Shown: in pieces, positions 40,301 through 47,499 of the stretch | How positions within the stretch are numbered: position 1 is the stretch's first letter | Layout of the letters: the number at the start of each line of letters is the position of its first letter | Source of the DNA: Chaenocephalus aceratus | Taxonomy: Eukaryota; Chordata; Actinopteri; Perciformes; Channichthyidae | Length of the DNA: 64,000 bases | Assembly: GCA_023974075.1 (NCBI GenBank) | Contig: JAMFTG010000536.1 | Location: 58,893 to 122,892, forward strand | Direction of reading: 5' to 3' | The notes under the pieces: generated by a model | What the model saw: the letters and a program-made list of their open reading frames with translations, nothing else | The model's database searches: none | What the model was told of the DNA's origin: nothing | Program-made: the position numbers and the translations under genes

Positions 40301-41274
40301 AGACGCAACATTTGAATAACGTTTTTCTAATGCGAACACATTTCCGAGAGATAAAAGGGGCTCGGTTCATCTTGATGAGGTTGATTAATGTATCTCTAGC
40401 TTTGAAAGAGTGGATACTTTGACACTAAAGTAATTTAAATTGTGCATTGCTTACATCAGAAACTCAATAAGATACTCCCCTTGCTACGCTCAATTTAAAA
40501 CCATTTCTTAAATTATTACTATTTTAATTTTTTATGCTAAACACAATTTTCAAATAGCAAATGTTCAAGCTCTAATTTGATGATTTTTCATACTTTCCCA
40601 TGAAAAGTAGGCCTACCCCTAAACACCATGTAGGGCATAATGTGCAGCGCGCGGTCATTATGGGGAAGGGAACGCCCGACAGGCTGATCAGGAGCCCGAC
40701 GCGAAGCCAAACTGAATACAGTTAAATCGACCAAACTTCTTTCTGCAGATGTAAGCGTCCTTAACAACGGGCAATAAGTCCTTGACAGCGGTCTGTCTGT
40801 TGTAGATTAACAACGTGTTACTTGTTCTGAATTGACCAATCAGAATCGAGTATTCAATTAAGCCATGTAATATGTATGGTGGTTCATACCTTATGACCCG
40901 ATTGAAAGGCTACGTAAATAGCATGTAGTTCATGTACATTTTAGTGTAACGTTTCAATGCATTATCCAATGTACGTCTGAGTGGCAGTTCTGTGAACCTG
41001 AGCATGTGCCGCATGCAGACAGAGGGAAAGTAAATGCACAGTAAAAGATATAAGATACAAATAATCTTGACTCCATCCCTCCTCCCTCTTTAGTGTCATC
41101 TTTCCGGACGGAGTGAATGTGGACTGGTCCGGCTGGTGCTTCGATGATGATGAAGTCATGGATCATTTACACCCTGAAGGCGAGGGCTTTCTGGAGGGAA
41201 TCAGCCGGTCGCTGGCCTTGGTGGATATCCACGGATGTTTAGTGCAAGAAGACGGGGAGTGTAGTCAGGTGTAG
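12030..41274 (+). CDS. plekhg6: Pleckstrin homology and RhoGEF domain protein G6
   Basis: Dbl-family guanine-nucleotide exchange factor; the mammalian protein activates RhoA/RhoG at the cortex and spindle. Coding exons: 12030-12049, 17797-18004, 22733-22858, 23853-23990, 24622-24717, 24815-24865, 28072-28221, 30392-30502, 32949-33098, 35941-36075, 36161-36280, 37154-37286, 37372-37487, 38272-39713, 41094-41274. All junctions keep phase: 3177 nt, about 1058 aa, TAG stop. The DH domain spans roughly residues 170-375 (CR1 ALWEFVHTELTYINKL; CR3 MQAKPHQRITKYPLLLKAVL). The PH domain is about 400-516 (VVALLFSDVLLMTK, SFVLVEV, WVSTIEQAK). The 1442-nt exon encodes a low-complexity Ser/Pro/charged tail, making the protein longer than the human one (about 790 aa). 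Exon 1 rests only on phase and position. Linkage to tnfrsf1a favours PLEKHG6 over PLEKHG5. Confidence 0.86.
12700..13662. repeat. Decayed repeat with three related blocks, left flank of the 37-bp array
   Basis: Three degenerate blocks at about 12720-12850, 13130-13260 and 13280-13400 share 'ctttactgcctg', 'atttactgc' and 'gtgaagtactgacat'. The whole is rich in 'aagtactgtt/agtaaaagta' motifs seen in other fish repeats. It is probably the left part of the mobile element that contains the 37-bp minisatellite. Confidence 0.5.
13663..16909 (+). repeat. 37-bp minisatellite array, about 88 copies
   Basis: A 3.25-kb tandem array of a 37-bp unit (aactcaaatacctgtacttt then ctacttctcacatgttg) in plekhg6 intron 1. 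Variation concentrates at two positions: aaCTC/CAC/CCCaaat and cttcTTA/TCAcatg. Rare markers are 'acattttgaac', 'acatattgaac' and 'cctgcacttt'. Markers recur about 591-593 bp apart (for example 14762 and 15355; 15117 and 15708), showing a block duplication of about 16 units. Confidence 0.97.
16910..17245 (+). mobile_element. Right flank of the array-bearing element, copy A
   Basis: About 335 bp (catttcccaaacagctggtt ... aagtttagtcagtacttac) matching the reverse complement of 28414-28748 almost base for base. In both places it joins directly to the 37-bp array, so flank and array belong to one dispersed element. Confidence 0.85.
17246..17796. other. plekhg6 intron 1, 3' end
   Basis: No gene or repeat was recognised. 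It ends with a pyrimidine-rich tract and the acceptor 'ttgtcctcag' before plekhg6 exon 2. Confidence 0.45.
18322..18935. mobile_element. hAT MITE, 'CAGGGGTGTCAAACTCA' family, copy 1 (614 bp)
   Basis: The termini CAGGGGTGTCAAACTCA and TGAGTTTGACACCCTG-type are inverted repeats. The 8-bp target duplication CCCTACAG is intact (18314-18321 and 18936-18943). Subterminal 'ggcccgggggccaaatc' and 'atgtggcccgcga' are characteristic. The middle (about 18600-18860) ends in aataaataaagattgagatt, which looks like a LINE tail absent from copy 2 (45505-46194). Confidence 0.92.
20187..20876. mobile_element. Nested foldback MITE with long inverted ends (690 bp)
   Basis: The ends GCCGCGTTCACACTGCGG and CCGCAGTGTGAACGCGGC extend into more than 45 bp of inverted repeat (tttcccacaaaggttcatgc). 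TA flanks both sides, compatible with a Tc1/mariner-like duplication. It contains two further perfect hairpins, at 20435-20489 and about 20729-20760. It sits within the hAT element 19316-21050, so it inserted later. Confidence 0.85.
20435..20489. repeat. Near-perfect palindrome, 27-bp arms, 1-nt loop
   Basis: Bases 20435-20461 (ggaaggcttcagtagaagct...) are followed, after one base, by their exact reverse complement at 20463-20489. It is part of the nested MITE. A one-base loop is unusual and may mark a foldback duplication event. Confidence 0.95.
21300..21430. repeat. Dispersed 'agtaaaagtac' repeat fragment
   Basis: The stretch 'gtggtgaaagaagtacataa ... caagtaaaagtccagcattc' shares its order of motifs with 44650-44775 and loosely with 27400-27490. 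It is a degenerate interspersed repeat of unassigned class. Confidence 0.5.
21628..22227. mobile_element. Long-TIR MITE (600 bp)
   Basis: The ends CAGTCTCACGGCATTTCGTG and CACGAAATGCCGTGAGACTG are perfect inverted repeats, extending imperfectly for about 100 bp (ctattgattcgt, caccaacacga, cgttctgtgtgacac). I could not identify a target-site duplication. The inner segment (gaggaaaataaatggctcag, agcctcagaatac) recurs reversed at about 54730-54790. Confidence 0.8.
22490..22665 (+). mobile_element. tRNA-derived SINE
   Basis: Same family as 4500-4690. The decayed head 'gagtcccactgcatgtcgtt' lies before the conserved 'gtgtccctgagacacttcaa' body and the tail gtcgctttggataaaagcg. It ends about 70 bp upstream of plekhg6 exon 3. 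Confidence 0.75.
23015..23343. mobile_element. MITE with CCGTACTTTCCGGACTATAA ends (329 bp)
   Basis: The ends ccgtactttccggactataa and ttatagtctgaaaagtacgg are inverted repeats flanked by TA on each side, compatible with a Tc1/mariner-type target. There is no coding content. A short inner palindrome 'aacctcctaaatcc/tttaggaggtt' lies at about 23246-23276. Confidence 0.8.
23344..23852. other. plekhg6 intron 3, 3' part
   Basis: No recognisable repeat or alternative exon. It ends with the acceptor 'ctgacctcag' of exon 4. Confidence 0.4.
24866..25604. other. plekhg6 intron 6, 5' part
   Basis: Bases 25090-25350 are somewhat GC-richer and open in one frame, but no conserved domain or credible splice pair is evident. 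I see nothing further. Confidence 0.35.
25605..26771. mobile_element. Probable solo LTR of a retroelement (1167 bp)
   Basis: The segment starts TGTGACC and ends GGCTACA (TG...CA), and CTAC occurs on both sides (25601-25604 and 26772-26775), a 4-bp target duplication. It contains an AATAAA-type site (about 25727-25735), G-runs at 25625-25640 and 26690-26708, and no recognisable gag/pol. This fits a solo LTR left by recombination. Orientation and family are not determined. Confidence 0.6.
27003..27350 (+). mobile_element. RTE-clade LINE, 3' end with (TGGA)n tail
   Basis: Bases 27009-27251 encode the C-terminus of an RTE-type ORF (LGVEPLLLRVERSQLRWFGH, then RMPPGRLPREVFQARP, RPRGRPRTRWRDYI). 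The sequence then passes through a short 3' UTR to GATGGATGGATGGATGG. The last coding residues are partly deleted. It is a 5'-truncated insertion in plekhg6 intron 6. Confidence 0.88.
27355..28071. repeat. Remnants of dispersed repeats, plekhg6 intron 6
   Basis: 27400-27490 has the 'acttttagactagtattt ... cttaagtacaggcac' pattern of the 21300 family. 27830-27900 (ccctgagacaaaagtgtaat, gatattgggccatat) resembles 21075-21130 and looks like a LINE 3' tail. 27940-28060 (tgcactatttct, caatataagccttgaac) resembles another retroposon end. Confidence 0.45.
28414..28748 (-). mobile_element. Right flank of the array-bearing element, copy B (inverted)
   Basis: Reverse complement of 16910-17245 with few differences; for example 'gatcacgcaccaaac' and 'ggacctccctttatat'-type stretches align throughout. 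It joins the second 37-bp array at 28749. Confidence 0.88.
28749..29510 (-). repeat. 37-bp minisatellite, second array, inverted (about 20 copies)
   Basis: The units read agaagtagaaagtacaggta then tttgtgttcaacatgtg, the reverse complement of the array at 13663-16909, with the same variable positions (gagttc/gtgttc; gtaag/gtgag). It lies in plekhg6 intron 7. Several units carry 1-2 bp indels. Confidence 0.96.
29511..30391. other. plekhg6 intron 7, 3' part
   Basis: There is an AAGTAAGAAAGT microsatellite-like run at about 30280-30330. Otherwise no gene or known repeat was recognised, up to the acceptor 'ttgtctccag' of exon 8. Confidence 0.4.
30655..30790 (-). mobile_element. Possible tRNA-like SINE
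   Basis: On the minus strand a start like 'ggactcggcctgggaaccaa' is followed by GGTTCTCATCC, close to a B box, then 'ccgaaccccc' and 'agcaaggcacc', a phrase also found in the 5123 SINE family. Decayed; moderate support only. Confidence 0.4.
30948..31360 (-). repeat. (CA)n microsatellites and flanking dispersed repeat
   Basis: CA tracts at about 30948-31012 and 31315-31352 flank a block containing 'ggggacattacattgactta', a run of ctaacc-type repeats and 'gtccccacaa'. A LINE-tail fragment 'ttttatttatatagcacttt' lies at 31228-31250. This association is common in fish genomes. No gene. Confidence 0.6.
31361..32948. other. plekhg6 intron 8, mostly unremarkable
   Basis: 31540-31640 (cagaagcaggtttatcacca) and 31790-31830 (aattgatgccaaattgggaa) resemble ends of interspersed retroposons. 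Short (TA)n runs lie at about 31880-31905 and 31988-32000. Nothing else was recognised before exon 9. Confidence 0.4.
33186..34642. mobile_element. hAT element with CAGGGGTGGCCAACC ends (1457 bp, hosts a second hAT)
   Basis: The ends CAGGGGTGGCCAACC and GGTTGGCCACCCCTG are inverted repeats with the 8-bp target duplication CTGTAGTA (33178-33185, 34643-34650). 'gagccacat/gagccgcat' repeats fill the ends. Its interior was hit by the hAT element at 33875-34521. It also carries 33595-33660, a GC-rich end (ggggcgcagcgcccctcc ... gggaaacactg) of a third element. Confidence 0.93.
33875..34521 (-). mobile_element. hAT element nested inside a hAT element (647 bp), with BED-like relic
   Basis: It starts TAGTGTTGTCACGATACC and ends GGTACACCGTGCAACACTA, with the 8-bp target duplication GTCAGGAG (33867-33874, 34522-34529). 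On the minus strand about 34230-34085 encodes RSEIWKYFSYI and PVCEKC, the start of a BED-type finger of hAT transposases, then stops. It is internally deleted and non-autonomous. Confidence 0.92.
34651..35270. other. plekhg6 intron 9, nothing recognised
   Basis: AT-rich intron between the nested hAT elements and the next MITE. No coding segment or repeat was recognised. Confidence 0.45.
35271..35790. mobile_element. MITE with CAGTGTTTCCCATACATTG end, hosting a SINE
   Basis: The left end cagtgtttcccatacattga pairs with the right end ctgtgggaaacactg, typical of a hAT-like family. I see AGATG on both sides but not a full 8-bp duplication. The centre is occupied by a SINE (35390-35575). Confidence 0.65.
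35390..35575 (+). mobile_element. tRNA-derived SINE, second family
   Basis: The head 'tggtctaatggatagtgagg' (A box) and GGTTGCGAGTTCAAATCC (B box) are well kept. The body 'gccctcggttactccaggga' leads to the tail 'aaatcgctttggaatgaggc gtctgctaaatgcc', a variant of the L2-type tail. It is inserted in the MITE at 35271-35790. Confidence 0.82.
36321..37075 (+). mobile_element. Dispersed repeat element containing an internal minisatellite
   Basis: It begins 'aggtcacctattatgcaaaa' and contains 'ctgaaaatgagctgatcaga', 'gccaatcagcaacc', a C-run at 36894-36910 and 'ggattatgggtaatgctgc'. The opening phrase resembles the 62604-62990 and 43474-43883 element (ggggacctatcatgcaaaat). I see no clear terminal inverted repeat. 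Confidence 0.5.
36351..36728 (+). repeat. 37-bp minisatellite, about 10 copies, plekhg6 intron 11
   Basis: The unit catgtctcttctacatcaac then atgtgtcccctcttctt repeats every 37 bp (starts at 36351, 36388, 36425 ...), with one short partial unit at about 36582. Its sequence is unrelated to the other 37-bp arrays and corresponds to 'gatgtcttttatacataaacatgtgtcccc' of the related element at 62630. The array therefore seems to be a local expansion of transposon sequence. Confidence 0.93.
37546..37848. mobile_element. PIF/Harbinger MITE (303 bp)
   Basis: The ends CGGCCCGTCCACACAGCGGC and GCCGCTGTGTGGACGGGCCG are perfect inverted repeats, flanked by TAA on both sides, the 3-bp target of PIF/Harbinger. 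Its interior (tttgattggctag, aaaagttgaacattg, cccacaatgcagtttggcg, gtcaccccattcaaa) matches 59160-59395, next to a Harbinger MADF relic. Confidence 0.88.
38272..39713 (+). other. plekhg6: plekhg6 exon 14: large exon encoding the disordered tail
   Basis: A single 1442-nt coding exon with acceptor 'attcattgccag' and donor CAG|GTGAGT, open throughout. It encodes a charged and Ser/Pro-rich tail with a KRQRQNWKIQLQE start, an acidic EADDDDEAS run, and a PSSVSTTPSPSPAPS stretch. No folded domain is evident. Human PLEKHG6 also has a long unstructured C-terminus, but I see no clear alignment beyond general composition. Confidence 0.85.
39714..41093. other. plekhg6 last intron
   Basis: 39850-39910 (actttgtttatatagcacat) is a LINE-tail-like fragment. 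40830-40870 contains 'gaccaatcagaatcgagtat', the dispersed repeat also seen at 4880. The remainder is AT-rich with nothing recognised. Confidence 0.4.
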
Positions 41275-41532
41275 CGCTAAGAATCTAGGCTTTTTCTTTT
41301 AAGCACTTAAAATATGAAATATGTTGGGCAAACTACTTGCTGTCTGTTGACACAAAGGTCTTCAGTCTGTCATGTAACATTCTGTAATTAATGTAAAATA
41401 ATGTAATATATTTTATATACTTTTATCACCAGTGTTTTGTGTAAATATAATGAAACATTATTTTTTATAAATATATTATTTATATCCGGGATAAAGTCCC
41501 CTTTTTCCTTTCAGATTGTTTATAATATAACA

Positions 41533-41538
41533 AATAAA
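41533..41538 (+). terminator. Poly(A) signal AATAAA for plekhg6
   Basis: AATAAA about 260 bp after the plekhg6 stop, in AT-rich DNA. It is the most likely polyadenylation signal before the opposing lag3 gene. Confidence 0.6.
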
Positions 41539-41560
41539 CCGGCTTTTCTGTTAAATAACT

Positions 41561-41566
41561 TTTATT
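41561..41566 (-). terminator. Poly(A) signal AATAAA for lag3 (TTTATT on plus strand)
   Basis: On the minus strand AATAAA lies about 200 bp after the lag3 stop. It faces the plekhg6 signal only about 25 bp away, so the two transcripts probably overlap at their 3' ends. Confidence 0.6.
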
Positions 41567-41769
41567 TGTAGAACATTCTTTTCTCAATATGCATACATGG
41601 AAACAACAGGATACATTTCAAATCAACAAAAATACTGCTACGTCGTCTGCTCTGAAAATACTATATTTACAAAACTTGTGCAAACTAAAGTCTCCCAACA
41701 TGTTGCAGACATGAAGACAGATCTCAGGTCAGTCTCTGAGAGATCATCTCCCTCCGCTTCAAGGTGTCT

Positions 41770-44700
41770 TTACTTCTTCTCTTGGTTTCTTTCTCTCTCC
41801 TCCTGCTCATTAGAGTTGGTGTGAACAATTGTCTCCAGCGCAGGAAACTGAAAGATCCTTTTCCTCTGTGGAAAAAACATGTTCAGAAATATTAAATCCG
41901 ATGCACACGTAAATGCATCTCAATTAGAACAAGCCACATACACTTTGCATTAAGTTAACAATACTTATTTCCATTATAATAGTATGTTGTCTCTATAGTA
42001 AAGTAAGTCAGGTGCTTCAATATAACTCATGCAAAACATTATCTGGAATCAGTCAATGATGTGACTTATCTCGAAACACTCATTTTAAGATGTCGCGTCT
42101 TTAATGGAACAATAAAATATGAGTAAGGGATTTGGAAACTGCTGTGCAGATATTTACCCGTCGGTGGTTCTTGTACACCTGAGCCAGGATCAGCAGCAGA
42201 ACAAGGAGCAGGAAGCCGAGGCCGACCACAGCAGCCGTGCTCTGAGAGGACCCCGGAGATTTATGTCCACTCAGACCGCCTGCGGGGAAAAATAATATAA
42301 AAGTGGTCAGACGTCAGGATCAGAAATAATTTGGTTATCCCTGGAGGGAAAGTTGGTTTCATAACAGTTAGGTGTTACTTTGCATGAGCATTTAACCAGT
42401 GTTTAGGAATAGTGAACGTATATTATGGTACACATAAATAGAAATGAACTTACTCATCGTGTGGATGTGGTATGTCACATTTCCCAGAATGCCGTGTTTC
42501 CCGTAGAACAGGCAGGCCCATTCCCCCTGGTTCTCCTCGGACTCGGTGTTTATACTCAGAGAGATTCCCTTCTGAACGGACTGAACCGATTGGCTGCCGT
42601 TGATGTCAGAGATCAGTTGAACCCACTCGTAGTCGGTGACCTCGCTGCTGTCCGTCAGATCGCAGGTCAGCGTCACAGAGGTCTTTGACGGGGGGCTGCT
42701 GATGACTGAGGAAAACAAGATGGTTACATGCAATGCTAACATCAATATGAGGTCAGAAAGTCTCCAGTGAATAAATGAAATGGGTCTTGGCTCTGAAGTG
42801 AGATGTAATTTAATATACATGTTAATTAATTGTTGATTGGAAAAGATACTGAATGCATGTTAACTCACTTTTAGCAACAACTAGCTCCATATTTCGGGTC
42901 AGCTGCTGTCCGTCCAGAGTACCAGAGCATCTGTAGCGACCCTTATCCCCAACCTCGACTTCTGTCAGACTGGCAGACTTATCGCTGAGAGGCTGAGAGG
43001 AGGACGAGGACGGAGAGAAAGAAGCGGGAAGGCGACCGGGGGAAGGCTTGAAAAGAAATCCAGGTTTCAGTTTCTCCCAGACCGGATCAGAGGGGGTCAG
43101 ACCGGAGGAGAAAACACAGGGGAGAGAGACTGCAGACCCCACTGCAGCGTACAGCTTAGTGCCGTCTGTGGACGGGTGGATGATTCCTGTGAGAGAAAGG
43201 AGAAGTTAGGAGAACAATTTAGATAAGCTAAACATATAAGAGATATTTATTTCATAATTAATTAATTTTTCAATGTTCAATCTTACATTTTATCTTATAT
43301 AATTTTTACATGTTTTACATTTAATTTAATTTGTGTTTATTATTCTAATTTCAAGAGTGATAAAAACACCAAAATATCCTTAAACCACAAACAAATGCAG
43401 CAAATGACCAAAGGACCCGGCAGCTACCGTCTAAACTAAATGCTGCTGTGATGAAACGCCATATCATGGATTATCAAGGATTCTCTCTGAAACAGTCTGG
43501 AGCTCAAAGGCTTTCTCTCTTGCCGGTTACACCACAAGGTGAGTTGCTTTTTACTTCCTGCTTCTTCACACACATGCTCTCCAGTACAGGTTAGCTCTGA
43601 GTGATTAGCGATGCTAATGTAAACACCGACCATACGTCCAAAACAGTCGGGCATTGTTTCTGATAGAAACTTTCTGATTGGGCCGTGGGTCCAAATTTCA
43701 GATATCACGTCATATCGGACGCAAATCTGGATCAGCTCCGTTGTTCCCCGTTTTTAGAGATTTGGGTACGGAGGAAAAGAGAGAGGGGTTTGTTTTCTGA
43801 CGCTGCGTGAGTTCCCTGACACACCGGGGACACATGTTTATAAAAGACATCAAAAAGTGCATTTTGCATGATAGGTCCCCTTTAAGGGCTCAACCACATA
43901 AAAGGACGAGATGTACCCCAGCTATTTTTTTATTTTGAGCGTAACTAAGAGCACACACTATCATACTTACATTGATTAGCTTGGGTTACATGCAGTCTGT
44001 AAAATGATTAGGTCTTATGGGATATGTTACTCACCCTTCACAGTCAGAGCTGCAGACGCTCTCCCCTCTCCCCCCCCGAAGCCCACCACGCAGGTCCAGA
44101 TTCCCGTCAGTCTCACAGTCGCCTTTTCCCTCACAACACGTTGATCTGCGTCTGAGTCTGACCCAGACTGGGGATCAAAGGTTCTGTTGTTCAGCGTCCA
44201 CTGCAGAGATGCTCCTCGAGGCCAAGGGGTCACATCACAGCTGATCGAGGCATCGCTCCCCCAGAGGGGCATCGGGGAGGAGAGGGACACTGTGGAGGAA
44301 ACACCAGATTAATGACATGTTTCAAAGCTAGTTTTAGTTTATATTATCTGACATTACATTTCATTAGATGTACTTGATTGAAATTGTAAAAAGTATTTAG
44401 TCATTTGTTACAGAAGCACCAAGTTAATAAGGCATTGCACATGAGTAAGTCAAATAAACAGTAACTATATACTTGATGTCTAACACTATCTTTTAAAGTA
44501 TTAGTAGCGGCTAAATTCTTCTTGTTTACTGTGAGTGTCAGCATGCTCAACGCATCCGTCTATTTGTCTGAAGTTAAATCTTCAGCGCTGATTCAAGAAA
44601 TGAAGGATAAACAAATTAAGGTAACAACAAACGATAAACGTTATTTAAGCAGTGGTGGAAGAAGTACTCGGATGCTAAGTAAAAGTAGCAATACTAAATT

Positions 44701-47045
44701 GTAAAAACACTTATCAGTAATGTACCTGCATTTAAAATCTTACCTAAGGAAAAGTACAAAAGTATTGGCATTCAAATATACACAGCAGGTGAAGCTGGAG
44801 TTACTTTGAATCGATTCAAAGCTGATTCATATTTTGAATTATCATCTGAATCTATCAAATCATTTAAGCCGGCACAAAAACTACAATACTGGTTTCCAAA
44901 ATGTAGTATAAGTTTAAAAATGTACGTTAAGGCTTTCTTACCTTTAATGACTCTCAGCATGATCAATCTTTCAGTGATCAGGTCTCCGTGCTTCACCCTG
45001 CAGGAGTACTCCCCCCCGTCCTCCCCCCTCACGCTATTGATCTGCAGGCTGAAGTCGTTTCTCTCGAAGCGGGAGTGAGGACACTGAATGCGTCTGGAGC
45101 CTTTAGAGGTCCAGCTGGAGCCCCAGTACTGCAGACCGCTCCTGTCTTTCCTCCACACTGTGCTGCGGACAGAAGGGGTCACAAACACTCAATTATTTTA
45201 TTTGAAAATGTAATATTAGTGCAGGAATAGATTGTCAGGGCTGATGTGAAGAAAGATCTGTAGCATGGATATAAAAATGGGACATAATGAACAGGAATGT
45301 CATGTTTTTCTTGTATTTTTAAGATGATATATTGTCCTTTAAGGCTGAAGAGAGCTGTTAATAGATCCAGGGGCTTTTTTTTGGCTATTTGTTAACTCTC
45401 TGAGGTCAAAGCCCTTAGTGGGTTTTTTGTTGTTGTATAAATGCTATTAAAACATGAATCCTGTGTCGCACAATCAAGTCATATACATGTTTTTTAATCT
45501 AAGCCAGGGGTGTCAAACTCAAGGCCCGGGGGCCAACTCCAGCCCGTGACTTCATTTCATGTGGCCCCACAAGAGCTTGCAAAGAATATAATATGTTTAT
45601 TATACGGTTACATGATGATTTAATGAAGCACGTTGCCCATAAACTACATGTCCCACAATGCATCTCAAATTAGACTTTTTTCTCAGAATTTGACTTTTTT
45701 TTTAAATGTTACTTTTTTCCAGCTTTTCTTTTGAAATCATTTTGTGATTTCGACTCCACTTCGAGCGATAGAATTACTAACAAAGCACTTATATACTAAC
45801 AAAGGGCTGGCTTATCTAAAGCCAGTTGAGTAGCACTTGAAATGTTTTAGCTCTGAAGCCTGATGTACTTATGATTCTGTTTTCTTCAAGTTTGTGTCTT
45901 GTTGGTCGAACGTACTTATTGTAAGTCGCTTTGGATAAAAGCGTCAGCTAAATGCAATGTAATGTAATGTCATGTGACATTCTCGAGACTTGCAATGATT
46001 TGCCCCAGACTTCTGCTTTCAGGAGTAGTTAATTATGAAGTTATTACCCTATCCAATAATAATCCAATGCAGAGGCAATAATGTAATATAATGCATTATT
46101 TGATATATATATGTATATATAAATTACAACTGGCCCTTTGAGTGCAGCCATAATGCTGATGTGGCCCGCGACTAAATTGAGTTTGACACCCCTGATCTAA
46201 GCTATCAGCACATTTAGGCTACAGGGATGTACAAATAGTTATGAGAACATACGTACAAAAGACAAAACAAGACGGAAATGTTATCACCCAGAAAAGTATT
46301 CAAAACTAAAGGACTCAAATCATCATGGCCGCTTCTCTTTGTAATAAAAAAAGACCCATAATATTCACTCTGGGCACCAATAATCTATCCGGAGTAACGG
46401 GAAACAATACTTACAAACAATAATAACAATAAAACCTGTAACCTGTACTGTAAAGCATCCTCCCACCCGACTTCTACTGTTTTTATTTATTATTTAGTTT
46501 GTTGTATTGCGGTTATTTCTTGTTGTGTCTTTATTGGAAAACATATACTAAAATCTAAATGAAAAATATAGTGCTATATGAGGAGGGAAGTTTGGAGATG
46601 GTGTGGGATTTTGAGAGAGGAGAGATCGCAGAAAGGAGATGAAGAAGGAGAGAGCAGATCATCAGCATACAGGAGGGGAGATGGAGGGATTTGTGGGAGT
46701 TTGGAGCGATGAAGCAAAGAGGGTCCAAGGATGAAGGAGAAGGCAAACGTGAAGTTGTCTTACCCTTTGTTGGCTTTAGTCCAGATTATCTCGGGAATCA
46801 CGCTGGATGAAGGGCTTCCTTTGCAGGGTAACACAGCCTGAGAGCCTGCTTCAACAAACACCTCACACTCCACCCCTGAGGAAGAAAGAAGAAAATAAAA
46901 CATCAAATAAAGAACATTTGCCAAATTAACATCTCACATATAATTTAAGACAAATGATACACACACAGGGGGGTTAAAAAACAACAACATATGTACCTGT
47001 CAGAAGAAAGGTTATCAGCCCAAAGAGGAAGTACTCCAACGGCAT
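41770..47045 (-). CDS. lag3: Lymphocyte activation gene 3 (four-Ig-domain inhibitory receptor)
   Basis: CD4-related type I receptor; mammalian LAG3 binds MHC class II and restrains T cells. Minus-strand exons, all in phase: 47045-46997, 46875-46764, 45162-44942, 44289-44035, 43186-42869, 42705-42454, 42279-42158, 41865-41770 (1425 nt, 474 aa). Order: signal peptide MPLEYFLFGLITFLLTG; D1 over two exons (PCKGSPSS, EDGGEYSCRV); D2 (ASISCDV, IWTCVV); D3 (VSLPCVF, GRYRCSG); D4 (VTLTCDL, WACLFYGKHGILGNVTY); membrane segment AAVVGLGFLLLVLLLILAQV; short tail. The two-exon D1 is typical of the CD4/LAG3 group. The tail lacks the CxC Lck-binding motif of CD4. Its RIFQFPALETIV resembles the phenylalanine-x-x-leucine (FSALE) region of mammalian LAG3, and D4 also fits LAG3. 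No KIEELE or Glu-Pro repeat is present. Confidence 0.82.
43474..43883 (-). mobile_element. Dispersed element 'ggggacctatcatgcaaaat', copy 1
   Basis: On the minus strand it starts ggggacctatcatgcaaaat and continues with gtcccc, 'aactcacgcagcgtcagaaa', 'gcgtccgatatgacgtgat' and 'gagctccagactgtttcaga', matching 62604-62990 over its length. It lies in a lag3 intron. The class is not identified. Confidence 0.8.
44650..44775. repeat. Dispersed 'agtaaaagtagcaatac' repeat
   Basis: The phrase 'ggtggaagaagtactcggat ... aagtaaaagtagcaatacta ... tacaaaagtattggcattca' is a typical fish interspersed repeat related to 21300-21430. It lies in a lag3 intron. Confidence 0.6.
45505..46194. mobile_element. hAT MITE, 'CAGGGGTGTCAAACTCA' family, copy 2 (690 bp)
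   Basis: Same termini as 18322-18935, with an intact 8-bp target duplication ATCTAAGC (45497-45504, 46195-46202). It hosts an L2 LINE 3' fragment (45745-45975) that copy 1 lacks. Confidence 0.93.
45745..45975 (+). mobile_element. L2-type LINE 3' fragment nested in the hAT MITE
   Basis: From 'cgactccacttcgagcgata' to 'gtcgctttggataaaagcg' plus ATGTA repeats it is nearly the same as 48225-48432, the 3' UTR of the L2 LINE copy. It is a short 5'-truncated retroposition into the MITE. Confidence 0.87.
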
Positions 47046-47227
47046 CTTTGTTTTAATTGTTTGATATAATGTCACTGTTGTCTCTTTCTTTCACTTGAAC
47101 CTGCTCTGTTTCCACTTCCTCCTCTGTCTCCGATGTGCTTTCTGATCTGATGAGGTTTTTATATGAGCGCGTGGGGGTTCGGTAGCTCCTCCGATGATCA
47201 CGTGACTTCAGCTTCACGCCACACTTT

Positions 47228-47280
47228 GATGTGGTGTGTGTGTGTGTGTGTGCGCGTGCGTGCGTGCGTGTGTGTGTGTC
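47228..47280 (+). repeat. TG/CG-rich microsatellite near the lag3 5' end
   Basis: A gtgtgtgtgtgcgcgtgcgtgc tract about 180 bp upstream of the lag3 start codon. It might influence the promoter, but no evidence of that is visible. Confidence 0.9.
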
Positions 47281-47499
47281 AGCATGGAACAGTAAACAGG
47301 GAGACCCACGGATTCCCCTCTACTCTCTCTCCGTGTTTCCTTCTTCACAAAACATACATGTGTGAAACAATATCTAACGTTACTCAAAAGATTACAGGAC
47401 CGAGATGTAAACAAGGTAGACATCCTCTCTCTGGGCAGAGTTTGATACCTTGTTTTCTTGAAATTGAATACGTATTACTCTCAACACCTTACCTTTAGT

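Noticed and set aside
12030..41274. PLEKHG5 as the identity of the RhoGEF gene
   Set aside because: Linkage to tnfrsf1a and the compact N-terminus before the DH domain favour PLEKHG6.
41770..47045. CD4 as the identity of the four-Ig-domain gene
   Set aside because: The tail lacks the CxC Lck-binding motif, while the tail motif and D4 pattern fit LAG3 better. Not fully excluded.
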